Source: an uncultured Lachnospiraceae bacterium (GTDB lineage: Bacteria; Bacillota; Clostridia; Lachnospirales; Lachnospiraceae). From it: a stretch of DNA of 64,000 nt. The stretch is from positions 186,001-250,000 of the forward strand of contig CADAOY010000003.1 in the NCBI GenBank assembly GCA_902789665.1. Direction: 5' to 3'. A program made the translations under genes and the position numbers. Shown here in pieces: positions 27,227 through 35,105 of the stretch (the stretch's first letter is position 1; the number at the start of each line of letters is the position of its first letter). The notes under the pieces were generated by a model. The model had not been told where the DNA came from. It saw only the letters and a program-made list of their open reading frames with translations, and ran no database searches.

Positions 27227-27254
27227 ATTATAACTTAATTTATGAAAAAAGCAA
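27227..27254 (-). promoter_or_regulatory. Promoter of the VUT/amidase operon
   Basis: Minus-strand -35 TTGCTT (27249-27254) and a perfect -10 TATAAT (27227-27232) are 16 bases apart. The transcript would start near 27220 and include the hairpin leader. Confidence 0.65.
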
Positions 27255-27258
27255 GAGA

Positions 27259-27291
27259 AAACCCACAGTTTTGTTGCCAAACTGTGGGTTT
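27259..27291. terminator. Intrinsic terminator after the GH5 gene region
   Basis: AAACCCACAGTTT pairs perfectly with AAACTGTGGGTTT over 13 bases, with T-runs on both sides. It ends transcription of the GH16-GH5 operon on the minus strand. Confidence 0.9.
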
Positions 27292-27313
27292 TTCGAAATG
27301 GTTACCAAAAACA

Positions 27314-28348
27314 CTATAAAAGTTTCAAAAGCTCGTCTCTAACATTATCCATTCTGCCATCGGAAATACCGAAATCCATTTCCTTATATGTCCAGGCAGC
27401 TCTGCCAATATTGTATTTATCATATACTGAGCAGATTAATTTATACCACTTAAGGGCATCTTCCGGAGTTGCTCTGTCGATTACTCCGTACTCGCCGCAG
27501 TAAAGAGCTACATCTCTGTCATTTGCTACATCTACTGCTTCCTTAACCAGATTCTCAAAATATCTCACATTCATCTTCTGATTAACATCCATACCCTTTA
27601 AGATATCTCCATCACAGTAGAAACCCAGGTTCTGTATGGAATATCTGTTGTAATCACCATAAGTTGATTCGAAAGGCATTCTGAAAGATGTATCCATTCC
27701 ATCTGCCCAGTGAGCACCCTGATGTGTGAAAACAATCGGCTCATAGCAGTGGAAGTTGTAGATAATCTTCTTATCCTCAAATCTAGGAAGATCCTTTAAG
27801 GCTTCAATGGCATTATTGTGATAGCCGCCAAGTAAAATCTTAACATCCGGAGCGTTTTTTCTGATTACTTCAATACATCTTGTGGCAATATCATACCACT
27901 TGTTTGCATACTCCTTGTCAGTTACCTCATTAAGCATCTCAAAGATAACTCTGTCTGAATATTTGCCAAATCTTGAAGAAAACTGATTCCATAATCTGTA
28001 GAATCTTTCCTGATAATCTTCATTATCGAAGAAGCCGCTTTCTCCATAGCCTTTATCGAAGCTGAAACCATAAGTCTTATGAAGGTCCAAAACCATGTTG
28101 AGACCATACTTACCACTCCAGTCTATAGCCTTCTGGATATATGCAAAACCATCTTCTTTATAATTACCATCTTCATCTTCTACAAGATTGTAATCCACAG
28201 GAACTCTCACATGGTCAAGTCCCCAGCTTTTAATTACTTCAAAATCTTTCTCTACTATGAAATTATCATATCTTTCTTTAGTATGATCACACTGTGAAAG
28301 CCATCCCCCTAAATTAACACCATGCATGTAGCCTTCTAAAAGTCTCAT
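27314..28348 (-). CDS. GH5-family glycoside hydrolase without signal peptide
   Basis: A 344-residue (beta/alpha)8 retaining glucanase-type enzyme. The acid/base is Glu141 in FEMLNEV, the nucleophile is Glu286 in YCGEYGV, and the conserved NFHCYEP (about 198-204) and VRVPVDY (about 47-53) are GH5 features. There is no signal peptide, so it should act in the cytoplasm on imported oligosaccharides. It follows the GH16 lipoprotein by 30 bases and shares its promoter. A beta-glucosidase or exo-1,3-glucanase-like role on beta-glucan fragments is inferred. Confidence 0.92.
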   Translation of the reverse strand: MRLLEGYMHGVNLGGWLSQCDHTKERYDNFIVEKDFEVIKSWGLDHVRVPVDYNLVEDEDGNYKEDGFAYIQKAIDWSGKYGLNMVLDLHKTYGFSFDKGYGESGFFDNEDYQERFYRLWNQFSSRFGKYSDRVIFEMLNEVTDKEYANKWYDIATRCIEVIRKNAPDVKILLGGYHNNAIEALKDLPRFEDKKIIYNFHCYEPIVFTHQGAHWADGMDTSFRMPFESTYGDYNRYSIQNLGFYCDGDILKGMDVNQKMNVRYFENLVKEAVDVANDRDVALYCGEYGVIDRATPEDALKWYKLICSVYDKYNIGRAAWTYKEMDFGISDGRMDNVRDELLKLL

Positions 28349-28378
28349 AGTATCCTCCTGAATTTCTTAACCTAAAAC

Positions 28379-29788
28379 TTACTCTACCTTTTCAAGTCTT
28401 ACATTTGTAATATGAATTGTTGCCATTGAATCAGCATTACCCATGTTGAATTCAACTCTGCCGAAGTCATCATCACCTGATAACATATCGAATTCATATT
28501 CATAAGTTTTCTTCTCTGTTGATAAACTTACTCTTGTATCATTTAAGTATCTGATCCAGTTATTATTAGGTGCTGTAACTGCAACCTTCATTGATCTTTC
28601 TTCATCTGCATATGCATCGAATGTAAGCTTATATGAAGCGCCTTCATACATTGGCATCTCAGCCTGTACTAACTGAACTGAGTAGTCCTCTGTACCTTCT
28701 GCAGTTGTTGTAATAATAATTTCGCCGTCTTCAATTTTGGCTTCACCTTCGCCATCATTGAATAATAAGAATCTCCATTCTTCTTCATCCAAAAGATCCT
28801 CAGCTTCTGCAAAATCGCCGTTGTGAACAAAGTTGCCTGTCTCATCTGCTTCTCTCATGTTGAAGACTTTCTCAGGCTTTGTTACGTTCTCATCATAGCT
28901 TTCTTTCTGGAAGAAACGAACATAATCAACATACATGTTTGCTCTGTCATCAAAAACTGTTGTCTCATCTGGATCACCCGGCCAGTCACCACCAACAGCA
29001 ACATTTAAGATAACATGGAATGGCTGGTTAAATGGTGCAGGATATGGCTTCTCTTCTTCACCGTCAACTGCTGTGAACCAGTCATTTGTTTCATAATACT
29101 GCTCACCATCTACAAACCACTTAATAAGACCCGGTTCCCATTCAATTGCATATGTATGATACTCTGAAGCGAAGTCTCCGCTTTGAAGAGTATATGTACC
29201 CTGGTTCTGGTTATGTGGTTCACCATAGTGAATTGTTCCGTAATTGATATTTGTCTGATTGCCAAGAACTTCGGCGATATCGATTTCACCGCACTTAGGC
29301 CACTGGCCATAGAACTGTTCATCCTGAGGCATCATCCAGAATGCAGGTAAGAAACCTTTGCCTTCAGGGAACTTAATGCTGGCTTCAATATATCCGTACT
29401 TAATATCATGCTTGTTCTGTGTATTAACACGGCCTGAAGCATATGATACTGTTCCGTCTTCATTTTCTGTCTTAACAGGATGGATTACAAGTTTGCCATC
29501 TTCTACATAAGCATATTCATCCGATGGAATATACTCCTGTAATTCATGGTTAACCCAGCCTACTTCATGAGTCTCACGATTCCAGTCTTCTTCATTAAGT
29601 TCTGTGCCGTCAAACTCATCATGCCAAACTAATGAATAACCTTCAGGAGCTTCGAAGTCTACATCCTCTTCCACTACCTCGGCATCCACGTTTTCTACTG
29701 TTTCTTCGGTTGCAGGTTTATTACATCCAACAACACCTGCTACCATGACTAAACCCATAAATAATGCTAAAGCTTGTCTTTTTTTCAT
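28379..29788 (-). CDS. GH16-family beta-glucanase lipoprotein with C-terminal CBM-like domain
   Basis: A 469-residue extracellular enzyme. The N terminus ends in the lipobox VVGC (Cys22), so it is a membrane lipoprotein. The GH16 domain spans about 48-300, with the catalytic GEIDIAE (Glu168, Asp170, Glu173), whose extra residue (EIDIAE rather than EIDIE) is typical of laminarinase-type members. Residues about 320-469 form a jelly-roll carbohydrate-binding domain similar to CBM4/CBM9. The substrate is probably a beta-1,3 or mixed-linkage glucan. The GAGGAGG ribosome binding site is complementary to a segment at the start of the leader. Confidence 0.94.
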   Translation of the reverse strand: MKKRQALALFMGLVMVAGVVGCNKPATEETVENVDAEVVEEDVDFEAPEGYSLVWHDEFDGTELNEEDWNRETHEVGWVNHELQEYIPSDEYAYVEDGKLVIHPVKTENEDGTVSYASGRVNTQNKHDIKYGYIEASIKFPEGKGFLPAFWMMPQDEQFYGQWPKCGEIDIAEVLGNQTNINYGTIHYGEPHNQNQGTYTLQSGDFASEYHTYAIEWEPGLIKWFVDGEQYYETNDWFTAVDGEEEKPYPAPFNQPFHVILNVAVGGDWPGDPDETTVFDDRANMYVDYVRFFQKESYDENVTKPEKVFNMREADETGNFVHNGDFAEAEDLLDEEEWRFLLFNDGEGEAKIEDGEIIITTTAEGTEDYSVQLVQAEMPMYEGASYKLTFDAYADEERSMKVAVTAPNNNWIRYLNDTRVSLSTEKKTYEYEFDMLSGDDDFGRVEFNMGNADSMATIHITNVRLEKVE

Positions 29789-29793
29789 TTGGT

Positions 29794-29849
29794 AACCTCC
29801 TCTTAAAGTAAAATACCTTATGGTAGTACCATAATAAATTCAGGAGGTT
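29794..29849 (-). promoter_or_regulatory. Leader that can sequester the GH16 ribosome binding site
   Basis: On the minus strand AACCTCCT (29849-29842) is the exact complement of AGGAGGTT (29801-29794), which contains the Shine-Dalgarno sequence. Between them is the perfect 17-base palindrome TTATGGTA-C-TACCATAA (29834-29818). The RNA could fold into a nested hairpin closing the ribosome binding site; at DNA level the palindrome could be an operator. Confidence 0.55.
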
Positions 29850-29853
29850 TAAA

Positions 29854-29899
29854 CTTATATCGTATTTTTTACCTTTTTACCGTTTTGATTACCTATTAT
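29854..29899 (-). promoter_or_regulatory. Weak promoter with GGTAA repeats, likely activator-dependent
   Basis: Minus-strand -10 TATAAG (29854-29859) has no good -35. GGTAA occurs three times upstream of it, twice as GGTAAAAA. A weak -35 with repeats fits control by the AraC-type regulator encoded just upstream. Confidence 0.35.
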
Positions 29900-30640
29900 T
29901 TAATTTGATTTAAAAAGATTATTTCGCTTATATTCCATAGGCGTAAAACCTGTTTCCTTTTTAAAAATCTCCGCGAAATAACTCTGAGACGGAAACGCCA
30001 GTATCTGCGCAATCTGCGACACCTGAAACTCCGAGTAGGCCAGCATATTCTTGGCTGTCTCTACCTTCTGTCTTCTAATATATGTGCTGACAGGAATTCC
30101 CATTTCCTTTTTAAATAATCTTGAAAAATACGCCGGATTAAGTTTTACATAGTCCGCCAATTCCTCCAAAGTTATCTGTGTATGAAGATGGTCATATATA
30201 TAATCAACTGCCTTTGCTACCGGCATGGAGGTAATCATTTTCTTACGAAGGGCGCGCATCTTTTTGGCATAATCCACACACATGGTTTTATGAAGGTCTG
30301 TAATATCCGATGCTTTCTTGGATTCATCTGCCTTTCTTATATAGAAGTCACTAAGTGAATAAGAATCCGATAATTCCATTCCGCCTTCTATGCACTGCCT
30401 TGCTATCATTGCTACGGTTATGGCAAAGTGATACTTAAGATTCTGCAGGGGATTAGTGGATAATAAGCCCCAGCCTTCCTGCTTTCCTTCGAAGTTTTCT
30501 TCGCACAGCTGCTTAACCCTGTCCACATCTCCGCTTCTAACAGCCGCATAAAATTCAAACTCCGACTGATACGGAGCCCTTATGAATTCCTTCTCTCTTT
30601 GCAGATACTGATGATATATTTGTTCTTTTTCTATCTTCAT
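29900..30640 (-). CDS. AraC-family transcriptional regulator
   Basis: A 246-residue regulator. The N-terminal ~140 residues are a poorly conserved ligand or oligomer domain of mostly helices. The C-terminal pair of helix-turn-helix motifs (about 145-242) shows ITLEELADYVKLNPAYFSRL and SQIAQILAFPSQSYFAEIFK followed by ETGFTPMEYK, the AraC signature. It is in the same orientation as the GH16 and GH5 genes, 111 bases upstream of GH16, and probably activates them in response to beta-glucan products. It is divergent from a HAD-family gene. Confidence 0.93.
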   Translation of the reverse strand: MKIEKEQIYHQYLQREKEFIRAPYQSEFEFYAAVRSGDVDRVKQLCEENFEGKQEGWGLLSTNPLQNLKYHFAITVAMIARQCIEGGMELSDSYSLSDFYIRKADESKKASDITDLHKTMCVDYAKKMRALRKKMITSMPVAKAVDYIYDHLHTQITLEELADYVKLNPAYFSRLFKKEMGIPVSTYIRRQKVETAKNMLAYSEFQVSQIAQILAFPSQSYFAEIFKKETGFTPMEYKRNNLFKSN

Positions 30641-30699
30641 ATAATACCTCTTAAAATAATAATAACATCGCTTTATTCCATCATCAACAAGAGATTCCC

Positions 30700-30729
30700 T
30701 TGACCGCCCGTCATCTCTTGAATTATTAT
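30700..30729 (+). promoter_or_regulatory. Promoter predicting a leaderless transcript
   Basis: Plus-strand -35 TTGACC (30700-30705) and -10 TATTAT (30724-30729) have an 18-base spacer. The ATG of the HAD gene starts six bases after the -10, where transcription would begin, and no Shine-Dalgarno sequence precedes it. Confidence 0.55.
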
Positions 30730-30735
30730 TGACAT

Positions 30736-31458
30736 ATGTTTACATTATTTGATTTAGATGACACATTATATGATTTAACTGCCACTTTCAGGCGTTCCCA
30801 TCACATTATGATGGAAAGACTGGGAATTAAACTTCCTGAAAACCTGGATGAGTTTGCGCTTTTTACCACAGTAAGAAAGCACAGCAATACATCCCTTCAG
30901 ATGACCATTACAGGCGAACTTGATCCAAAGGATGAATTTGCCTATCGTTTTTCAAGAGCTTACAAAGAATTTGGTATTGATTTATCGAGACCTCAGTTGG
31001 ATGAATTCGAGATAGTCTACAGAGAAGAGCAGAATAATATTGAACTTTTTCCGGGGTGTATGGACATGCTGGAGTCGTGGAATAAACGCAGCAGTCGAAT
31101 TGGAATACTCACCAATGGCATTCCTGAAACTCAGAAAAAGAAATACAGAAATCTTGGATTAACATCCATAATAGATGAAGAAAATGTTTTCGTATCAGGA
31201 GATTTAGGATATAGAAAACCTGACGTAAATGCTTTTTTGGAAGCAGCCAGAAGAATCAGTCATAGCACGTCGGTTAATCCGGCAGACTTTGTCATGGTAG
31301 GAGATACCTATGACGCAGATATGAAAGGCGCCATGGAAGCAGGCTTCACCACCATCTGGTTTAATCACAGAGGAAATATAATTCCTGAAGGCGAGTCAAA
31401 ACCTGATTATATTGTGACATCAATGGATGATCTTACAGCACTTGCAAAGAACTTATAA
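30736..31458 (+). CDS. HAD-family hydrolase, YjjG/noncanonical nucleotidase-like
   Basis: A 240-residue HAD phosphatase with motif I DLDDTLYDL (residues 6-14; nucleophile Asp6), motif II ILTNG, motif III Lys in GYRKPDVNAF and motif IV VGDTYDADMKGA. A helical cap lies between motifs I and II. The family includes pyrimidine 5'-nucleotidases that clean up noncanonical nucleotides; substrate assignment is tentative. No ribosome binding site is visible before the ATG, but motif I begins at residue 6, so the start cannot be much later; leaderless translation is likely. A strong terminator follows. Confidence 0.9.
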   Translation: MFTLFDLDDTLYDLTATFRRSHHIMMERLGIKLPENLDEFALFTTVRKHSNTSLQMTITGELDPKDEFAYRFSRAYKEFGIDLSRPQLDEFEIVYREEQNNIELFPGCMDMLESWNKRSSRIGILTNGIPETQKKKYRNLGLTSIIDEENVFVSGDLGYRKPDVNAFLEAARRISHSTSVNPADFVMVGDTYDADMKGAMEAGFTTIWFNHRGNIIPEGESKPDYIVTSMDDLTALAKNL

Positions 31459-31468
31459 TTAAAAATAC

Positions 31469-31498
31469 AAATCCCCGTAGCACCGGCTGCGGGGATTT
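31469..31498. terminator. Intrinsic terminator between convergent genes
   Basis: AAATCCCCGTAG pairs with CTGCGGGGATTT around CACCGG, with T and A runs flanking, between the HAD gene and the GGDEF gene. Confidence 0.9.
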
Positions 31499-31519
31499 TA
31501 CTTAAGCAATTATATTTAA

Positions 31520-32524
31520 TTAGTCTTTCCAGATTACCTGGTTTCTTCCGGTTTCCTTGGCTGTATATAATCTGCCATCGGCAACGCTGATATTGTCTTC
31601 AATTGAAGATGCACTGTCAAACTGATTGCAGCCGAAACTCATGGTTAAATCAATTACAACTTCATGTGTCTTACAAGGAGTGCCCTGAAGTTTTACTCTC
31701 ACTTCTTCAGCAAGCTTAGCCGCATCTTCTACTGTGGCATCAGGAAGCATCATGATGAATTCCTCACCGCCCCATCTGTATACGCCGCCATTTTCAGGTG
31801 CAAATGATTCAATTAATGCAGCCACATGTACCAGTACATCATCACCTGCGTTGTGGCCATATGTATCATTTACTCTCTTGAATTTATCAATATCAGAGAT
31901 AAACATACTAAGGGGTCTGCCTTCTTTAAGAACATTGGCATATCTCTTTGAGAAATCATGATAGAATCCCATTCTGTTTTTAAGTTTTGTAAGCTTATCA
32001 TGATGTGACTCTTCAAGGAAAGTCTCACTCTCTAATGCAAGTGCAAGAATAAGCGCTGCATTGGAAAGTCTTCTTACATCATCAGTTTCTGAGAACTGCT
32101 TATCATCATTCTTATTGATAATCTGGAATGCACCGATGTACTCTCCATAAATATTGGCAACAGGCATAACAAGAATTGACTTGGTAACATAGCCTGTCTG
32201 CTTATCTACATTGGCATTAAAATCAGGATCGTTATATGGGTCATTGGTAATAATAACCCTGCCTTCCTTAAGCGCCTTACCTACAAGACCTGTATTATCC
32301 GGAATAACAATTGACTCAACACCAACTGCTGACTTGGTCCAGAGCTGATGTTTTCTCTTATCCCATTTCCAGAAAGAAGCTCTGTCTGCATCAACTAAGA
32401 TTCTTCCCATCTCAGTTAAATTAATATACAGTTCCTCTCTGCTTTTTTCCTTACTTGAACTCATCTCACGATAAAGTTTATCGCTTAAGTTCAGGAATTC
32501 TTCCATTCTGGTATTCTCTCCCAT
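31520..32524 (-). CDS. GAF-GGDEF diguanylate cyclase
   Basis: A 334-residue cytoplasmic protein with an N-terminal GAF domain (about 20-160, with NTGLVGKALKEGRVIITNDP) and a GGDEF domain (about 165-334). The active-site motif is RWGGEEF (252-256), and the substrate/metal residues DIDKFKRVNDTYGHNAGDDVL are intact, so c-di-GMP synthesis is expected. No RxxD inhibitory site precedes GGEEF. The start is set at 32524 because GGGGGG lies just before that ATG; an ATG six codons earlier has no ribosome binding site. It is the last gene of the FecR/CHASE2 operon. Confidence 0.94.
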   Translation of the reverse strand: MGENTRMEEFLNLSDKLYREMSSSKEKSREELYINLTEMGRILVDADRASFWKWDKRKHQLWTKSAVGVESIVIPDNTGLVGKALKEGRVIITNDPYNDPDFNANVDKQTGYVTKSILVMPVANIYGEYIGAFQIINKNDDKQFSETDDVRRLSNAALILALALESETFLEESHHDKLTKLKNRMGFYHDFSKRYANVLKEGRPLSMFISDIDKFKRVNDTYGHNAGDDVLVHVAALIESFAPENGGVYRWGGEEFIMMLPDATVEDAAKLAEEVRVKLQGTPCKTHEVVIDLTMSFGCNQFDSASSIEDNISVADGRLYTAKETGRNQVIWKD

Positions 32525-32567
32525 GATAAACCCCCCATTCATTTTGGATTAATTTAAGTCTATTTTA

Positions 32568-33281
32568 CTATATGCCATACAGCGGTGCAAACTCTAATTT
32601 GCTGCCGGCAATTCGCTCCTTAATTGCTTCTTCATCATCAAGATGCATCAGATATACGTGCGCATTCAGTTTATCAAATAAATCCTGCAGTTTAAGTATC
32701 ATATGTACTTCTGTGTGCACCGGCGATATATGAAGGCTGCACTCGGTGAAGAAGTAACATTCTTCCGTCAGATACGGAATGAAGTCCTCGATGCGGTTTG
32801 TATCTCCCGTATAAACCACTCTCTTACCTTCCACCTCCAGGCAGTATCCAAAACATCTGCCCTCAAGTTCAGGTGCATGACTGGTTGGGATTACTTCTTT
32901 AAGCCACGTAAAATCCCCGTCCCCTGCAAGTACCACCTCATAACCTCTTGGATCGCAACCGTCCATATGAGATATGAAATAATTTAAATCCTCAAGCACT
33001 TCCTTAGACGGCGCTACAACCGTAACCGGAAGATGAAGAAGATAAAATGCATAATGAATTAAAAGTGGAATTCCCGATACATGATCGGAATGAGTATGTG
33101 TTACGGCAATGATAATTCTCTTTATTTCCTCTCCATCATTTAGAGTAGAAAGGTCATTTTTAATTATCCTTGCAAATGCCGTAATCGAGCAGTCTATCAT
33201 AATTAGCTCATTATTTTCTACGAAGAATGCAGATGTGTGATTATCGGTAAAACCCGATCCTCTCCCCCAAAACTTTAACAT
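32568..33281 (-). CDS. Metallo-beta-lactamase-fold hydrolase, RNase Z/phosphodiesterase-like
   Basis: A 237-residue soluble MBL-fold protein with metal motif THTHSDH (His62, His64, Asp66, His67), a further GDTN, and late His residues in LMHLDDEE. The fold family includes RNase Z, class II cyclic-nucleotide phosphodiesterases and other phosphodiesterases. It is shorter than RNase Z and lacks a clear exosite arm. It lies 23 bases after an adenylate cyclase gene and just before a diguanylate cyclase gene, so a role in cyclic-nucleotide turnover is an attractive but unproven guess. Confidence 0.88.
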   Translation of the reverse strand: MLKFWGRGSGFTDNHTSAFFVENNELIMIDCSITAFARIIKNDLSTLNDGEEIKRIIIAVTHTHSDHVSGIPLLIHYAFYLLHLPVTVVAPSKEVLEDLNYFISHMDGCDPRGYEVVLAGDGDFTWLKEVIPTSHAPELEGRCFGYCLEVEGKRVVYTGDTNRIEDFIPYLTEECYFFTECSLHISPVHTEVHMILKLQDLFDKLNAHVYLMHLDDEEAIKERIAGSKLEFAPLYGI

Positions 33282-33304
33282 TCCTTACCTCCGCTTAAAT
33301 CTAT

Positions 33305-35101
33305 TTACTCCTCACCTGGAGTGTCTTCAAGGCCAAGAACTTCGAATACATTTACGCCGTTGCTTTTGCCCTTAAGTGGAATCTGTCCGATTTCATTTAC
33401 CTTTATTCTGCCTTTAAGTCTTTCATATAAAACATCACTTATAAGCACCTGGTCAGCCTTTGCGTTGGCTTCAAGTCTTGCAGCCGTATTAACAGTATCA
33501 CCGATGGCAGTAAAGTCCATTCTAAAATCGCTGCCTATGTTACCAACAACAGCAGGTCCCACATTAACACCAACACCATATCCGATGCTTCTGCCATATT
33601 CTTTTTCTATTCTCTTCTTAAGTTCGTCTCCGCCCTTTACAATATCAAGCGCCGCACATACTGCCCTGTATTCATAATCATCAAGATCAAATGGTGAATT
33701 GAATACTGCCATGGCGCAGTCGCCAACAAACTTATCAAGTGTACCCTTATTCTTAAAGATTGCCTCAGTCGCAATGGTAAGATATTCATTAAGAATATCC
33801 ACAACCTGCTCAGGAGTTAAGGCTTCAGACATGGTGGTAAATCCTCTGATATCCACAAAGAGAACTGCTATGTCACGATTCTCTCCACCAACCTTAATCT
33901 GGAAGTCACCGCTCTTGGATAACTCATTAATAATTTCCTTATCCACATATTTACTGAAAGCATCCATGGCTTTCTTTCTTTTATTTCTTTCAATTACATA
34001 CTTGGAAACGACGGTATAAATATAGAATACAATCAGCACAAGCGGGAAATACATAATGCTGTATGCATGACCGGAGTCGTTAAGAAGTTTAAATACAAAA
34101 AGCTGAAGTCCGATACTTGCAATTAGTACAAGTACTGCAAAGCCAGGTTTTAATTTTTTAATAATAAGAACAATTGCAAAAGCAAGCAGTCCCATGATAA
34201 GACCCATGAGATACGGGTTGCCGTTAACTGAGAAACGTCCCTGCAGATATGACTGCAGAATATTGGCATGAATCTCAACTCCATACATCTGGTTGCTGCC
34301 ATCACTTGGAACCAGGAAATTATCCTGCATGCCCGGCGCATAAGCACCTACCAAAACAATCGAATTGGTAAAAGCCTTGCTTGGAATTGTTCCATCAAGT
34401 ACATCTGCCATGGAGACATATTCATAATCTCCGGCTTTACCTGAATAGTTAATGATGCTTCTTCCATAAATATCAGTTGGAATTGTGCCAGGTTTTGTAC
34501 CTGTTTTAAGACAGTACTGCTGGTAAATGGTTTTGGCAAATGTACTGTAGCTTAAGCCATTGTAATGTTCATCAGGAAGAATTCTTCTTACCTTTCCGTC
34601 TCTGTCCATGGAAACGTTGCTAAAACCACTAACAGTCGCTTCATTCAAAGCAGGATATGGCTCTTCCACACCAACTACCACATCATATAAATCATCAGTT
34701 ACTGAATTAAGACTCTCTTTGTAAATCAGGTGATTAACAACAACTACATTGTCATATTCTGCGCACTTGTCTGCAAAAATCTGATCCCCCTCATCCACTT
34801 CTCCAGTGAATATAATATCGAAGCAGACCAGTGTAGGTTTGAAATCTTCATCAGCGCACAAAGTATCGAGCAAATTTGCATACTGTTCTCTGCTCCAGGT
34901 CTGCATCGGACCATATGTGGCAAGGGTTTTCTCATCGATGCCGATGATTTTGATTCTGCTGTCTATACCTCTTGGAATCTGATAGATGTGATCTGTAAAT
35001 ATATAATCGATTGAGGCAAATGGTGCCAGAACAGTTAAAAGAAATACCAGTAATCCTGCAATGGCTGCCTCATATATAGTTTGCTTTGTCTCTTTTTTCA
35101 T
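33305..35101 (-). CDS. CHASE2-domain adenylate cyclase (class III)
   Basis: A 598-residue membrane enzyme. One N-terminal helix (about 11-32), an extracellular CHASE2 sensor (about 35-290, with IIGIDEKTL and the VLVGAYAPGMQD element), three further helices (about 297-380) and a cytoplasmic class III cyclase domain (about 405-590). Catalytic residues are visible: metal Asp in LFVDIRGF, Lys-Phe and metal Asp in LDKFVGDCAMAVF, the Asp in MDFTAIGDTVN, and Asn/Arg in NTAARLE. The Lys/Asp pair predicts ATP rather than GTP. It starts four bases after the secreted protein gene in a five-gene operon. Confidence 0.95.
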   Translation of the reverse strand: MKKETKQTIYEAAIAGLLVFLLTVLAPFASIDYIFTDHIYQIPRGIDSRIKIIGIDEKTLATYGPMQTWSREQYANLLDTLCADEDFKPTLVCFDIIFTGEVDEGDQIFADKCAEYDNVVVVNHLIYKESLNSVTDDLYDVVVGVEEPYPALNEATVSGFSNVSMDRDGKVRRILPDEHYNGLSYSTFAKTIYQQYCLKTGTKPGTIPTDIYGRSIINYSGKAGDYEYVSMADVLDGTIPSKAFTNSIVLVGAYAPGMQDNFLVPSDGSNQMYGVEIHANILQSYLQGRFSVNGNPYLMGLIMGLLAFAIVLIIKKLKPGFAVLVLIASIGLQLFVFKLLNDSGHAYSIMYFPLVLIVFYIYTVVSKYVIERNKRKKAMDAFSKYVDKEIINELSKSGDFQIKVGGENRDIAVLFVDIRGFTTMSEALTPEQVVDILNEYLTIATEAIFKNKGTLDKFVGDCAMAVFNSPFDLDDYEYRAVCAALDIVKGGDELKKRIEKEYGRSIGYGVGVNVGPAVVGNIGSDFRMDFTAIGDTVNTAARLEANAKADQVLISDVLYERLKGRIKVNEIGQIPLKGKSNGVNVFEVLGLEDTPGEE

Positions 35102-35105
35102 ATAC

